Position numbers and translations under genes: made by a program
Assembly (NCBI GenBank): GCA_003250135.1
Contig: QKHF01000309.1
Location: 1 to 5,416, forward strand
Reading direction: 5' to 3'
Source of the DNA: Paracoccaceae bacterium
Lineage (GTDB): Bacteria; Pseudomonadota; Alphaproteobacteria; Rhodobacterales; Rhodobacteraceae
Length of the DNA stretch: 5,416 bases
Notes under the pieces: generated by a model
The model's database searches: none
What the model was told of the DNA's origin: nothing
What the model saw: only the letters and a program-made list of their open reading frames with translations
In this document: positions 4,555-5,416 of the stretch, in pieces
Position numbering within the stretch: position 1 is the first letter of the stretch
How the letters are laid out: each line of letters opens with the position of its first letter

Positions 4555-5416
4555 ATGACGGATACAGGCGCGACGGATCGAATTTTCATCGGCGGCGGCG
4601 CGGAGGGAGGCGAATACGGCCTTCCGCAATCGATCCTGCTGAAATACGCCAACCGGCACGGACTGATCGCAGGGGCCACCGGCACCGGAAAGACCGTGAC
4701 CCTTCAGATCATGGCCGAGGCGTTCTCGAACGCGGGCGTGCCGGTGTTTCTGGCGGATGTGAAGGGCGATCTCTCCGGGCTCTGTCAGGCCGGCTCTCCC
4801 GCCCACAAGTTGCATGACAAGCTGGTGGCGCGGGCGGAGACGATCGGGCTGGATGATTACGGGTATGACGCCTTCCCGGTGGTGTTCTGGGATCTCTTCG
4901 GTCGGCAGGGGCACCCGGTGCGAACCACGATCACCGAGATGGGTCCGCTTTTGCTGGCGCAGCTTCTGGAGCTCAACGACACGCAGGAGGGCGTGCTCAA
5001 CATCTGCTTCCGCCTGGCCGATGACGAGGGGATGCTGCTGATCGACCTCAAGGACCTGCGGGCGCTGCTGTACTTCGCGGGCGAGCACGCGGCGGAGCTT
5101 TCGGTCAAGTACGGCAACGTCTCCCCGGCCTCCATCGGCGCGATCCAGCGGCGGCTGCTGGTGCTTGAAAACCAGGGCGGGACGGGCCTCTTCGGCGAGC
5201 CGGCGCTGGAGCTTTCCGACATGATCGCGATTGAGCCGGACGGGCGCGGCCGGGTGAACGTGCTTGCGGCCGATGAGTTGATGCAGGCGCCCCGGCTCTA
5301 CGCCACTTTCCTGCTATGGCTGCTGTCCGAACTGTTCGAGGACCTGCCGGAGGTCGGCGATCCCGACAAGCCCAAGTTCGTGTTCTTCTTCGACGAGGCG
5401 CATCTTCTATTCGACC
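4555..5416 (+). CDS. HerA-like ATPase of the DUF853 (YjgR) family (3'-truncated by window edge)
   Basis: The first 287 residues of a RecA-fold P-loop ATPase; DUF853 proteins are typically around 500 residues, so a large part lies beyond the window. The protein opens with an FIGGG segment and YGLPQSILLKYANRHGLIAG, leading into Walker A GATGTGKT (40-47). FLADVKGDLSG follows at 65-75. Walker B is FVFFFDEAH (275-283), with Asp280 and Glu281 as the likely metal-binding and catalytic acids. VLNICFRLADD and KDLRALL (147-172) and a YGNVSPASIGAIQRRLLVLE block (186-205) match the family as I know it. It is most likely cytoplasmic. HerA proper is a DNA translocase working with NurA, but the DUF853 branch has no settled function and no nuclease partner is visible here. 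The gene is divergent from the IalB-family gene. ATG 4555 is chosen for its AGGGG site; see the separate entry for alternatives. Confidence 0.9.
   Translation, partial: MTDTGATDRIFIGGGAEGGEYGLPQSILLKYANRHGLIAGATGTGKTVTLQIMAEAFSNAGVPVFLADVKGDLSGLCQAGSPAHKLHDKLVARAETIGLDDYGYDAFPVVFWDLFGRQGHPVRTTITEMGPLLLAQLLELNDTQEGVLNICFRLADDEGMLLIDLKDLRALLYFAGEHAAELSVKYGNVSPASIGAIQRRLLVLENQGGTGLFGEPALELSDMIAIEPDGRGRVNVLAADELMQAPRLYATFLLWLLSELFEDLPEVGDPDKPKFVFFFDEAHLLFD

Noticed and set aside
4489..5088. Minus-strand open frame of 199 codons opposite the ATPase gene
   Set aside because: Lies opposite a frame with intact Walker motifs and shows no recognisable domain.

Overview
The window is GC-rich (roughly 60% or more by eye) and reads as a chromosomal segment of a Gram-negative alphaproteobacterium. 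The pointers are an IalB-family periplasmic protein, an LpxD-family acyltransferase, a YcbB-type L,D-transpeptidase and a DUF853/HerA-like ATPase. A weak CtrA-like site would fit Caulobacterales or Hyphomonadaceae-like relatives, but this is a guess and no genus can be named. I found no tRNA, rRNA, CRISPR array, insertion sequence or phage gene.

Layout, left to right. (1) 1-801, plus strand: the 3' part of an L,D-transpeptidase with an intact SHGCVR active site and an unusual Pro/Ala-rich insertion. (2) 899-3490, plus strand: a compact three-gene cassette of an LpxD-family sugar N-acyltransferase, an acyl carrier protein (start corrected to 2022) and a KAS II-like ketosynthase. The ACP follows lpxD by 31 bp and overlaps the ketosynthase by 4 bp (ATGA). 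(3) 3500-3528: a near-ideal, two-way intrinsic terminator between convergent genes. (4) 3554-4075, minus strand: a secreted IalB-family protein. (5) 4076-4554: a 479-bp region between divergent genes with several strong inverted repeats, one terminator-like hairpin on the plus strand, and a hairpin whose apex resembles the conserved domain of SRP RNA. (6) 4555 to the window end, plus strand: the N-terminal 287 residues of a DUF853/HerA-like ATPase.

How the genes fit together. The transpeptidase acts on peptidoglycan, and the cassette probably builds a particular acyl chain on its own carrier protein (ketosynthase plus ACP) and transfers it to the amino group of a UDP-amino sugar (LpxD family). 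The theme of the left two thirds is therefore the cell envelope. The LpxD-family protein differs from the E. coli enzyme in its nucleotide-binding region and by a longer segment ahead of its GACTTIDRG motif. It is also not next to fabZ/lpxA/lpxB here. It may therefore be a second, specialised acyltransferase, not the housekeeping lipid A enzyme. This cassette is the most interesting item in the window. The 479-bp region is the best place to look for an unannotated small RNA.
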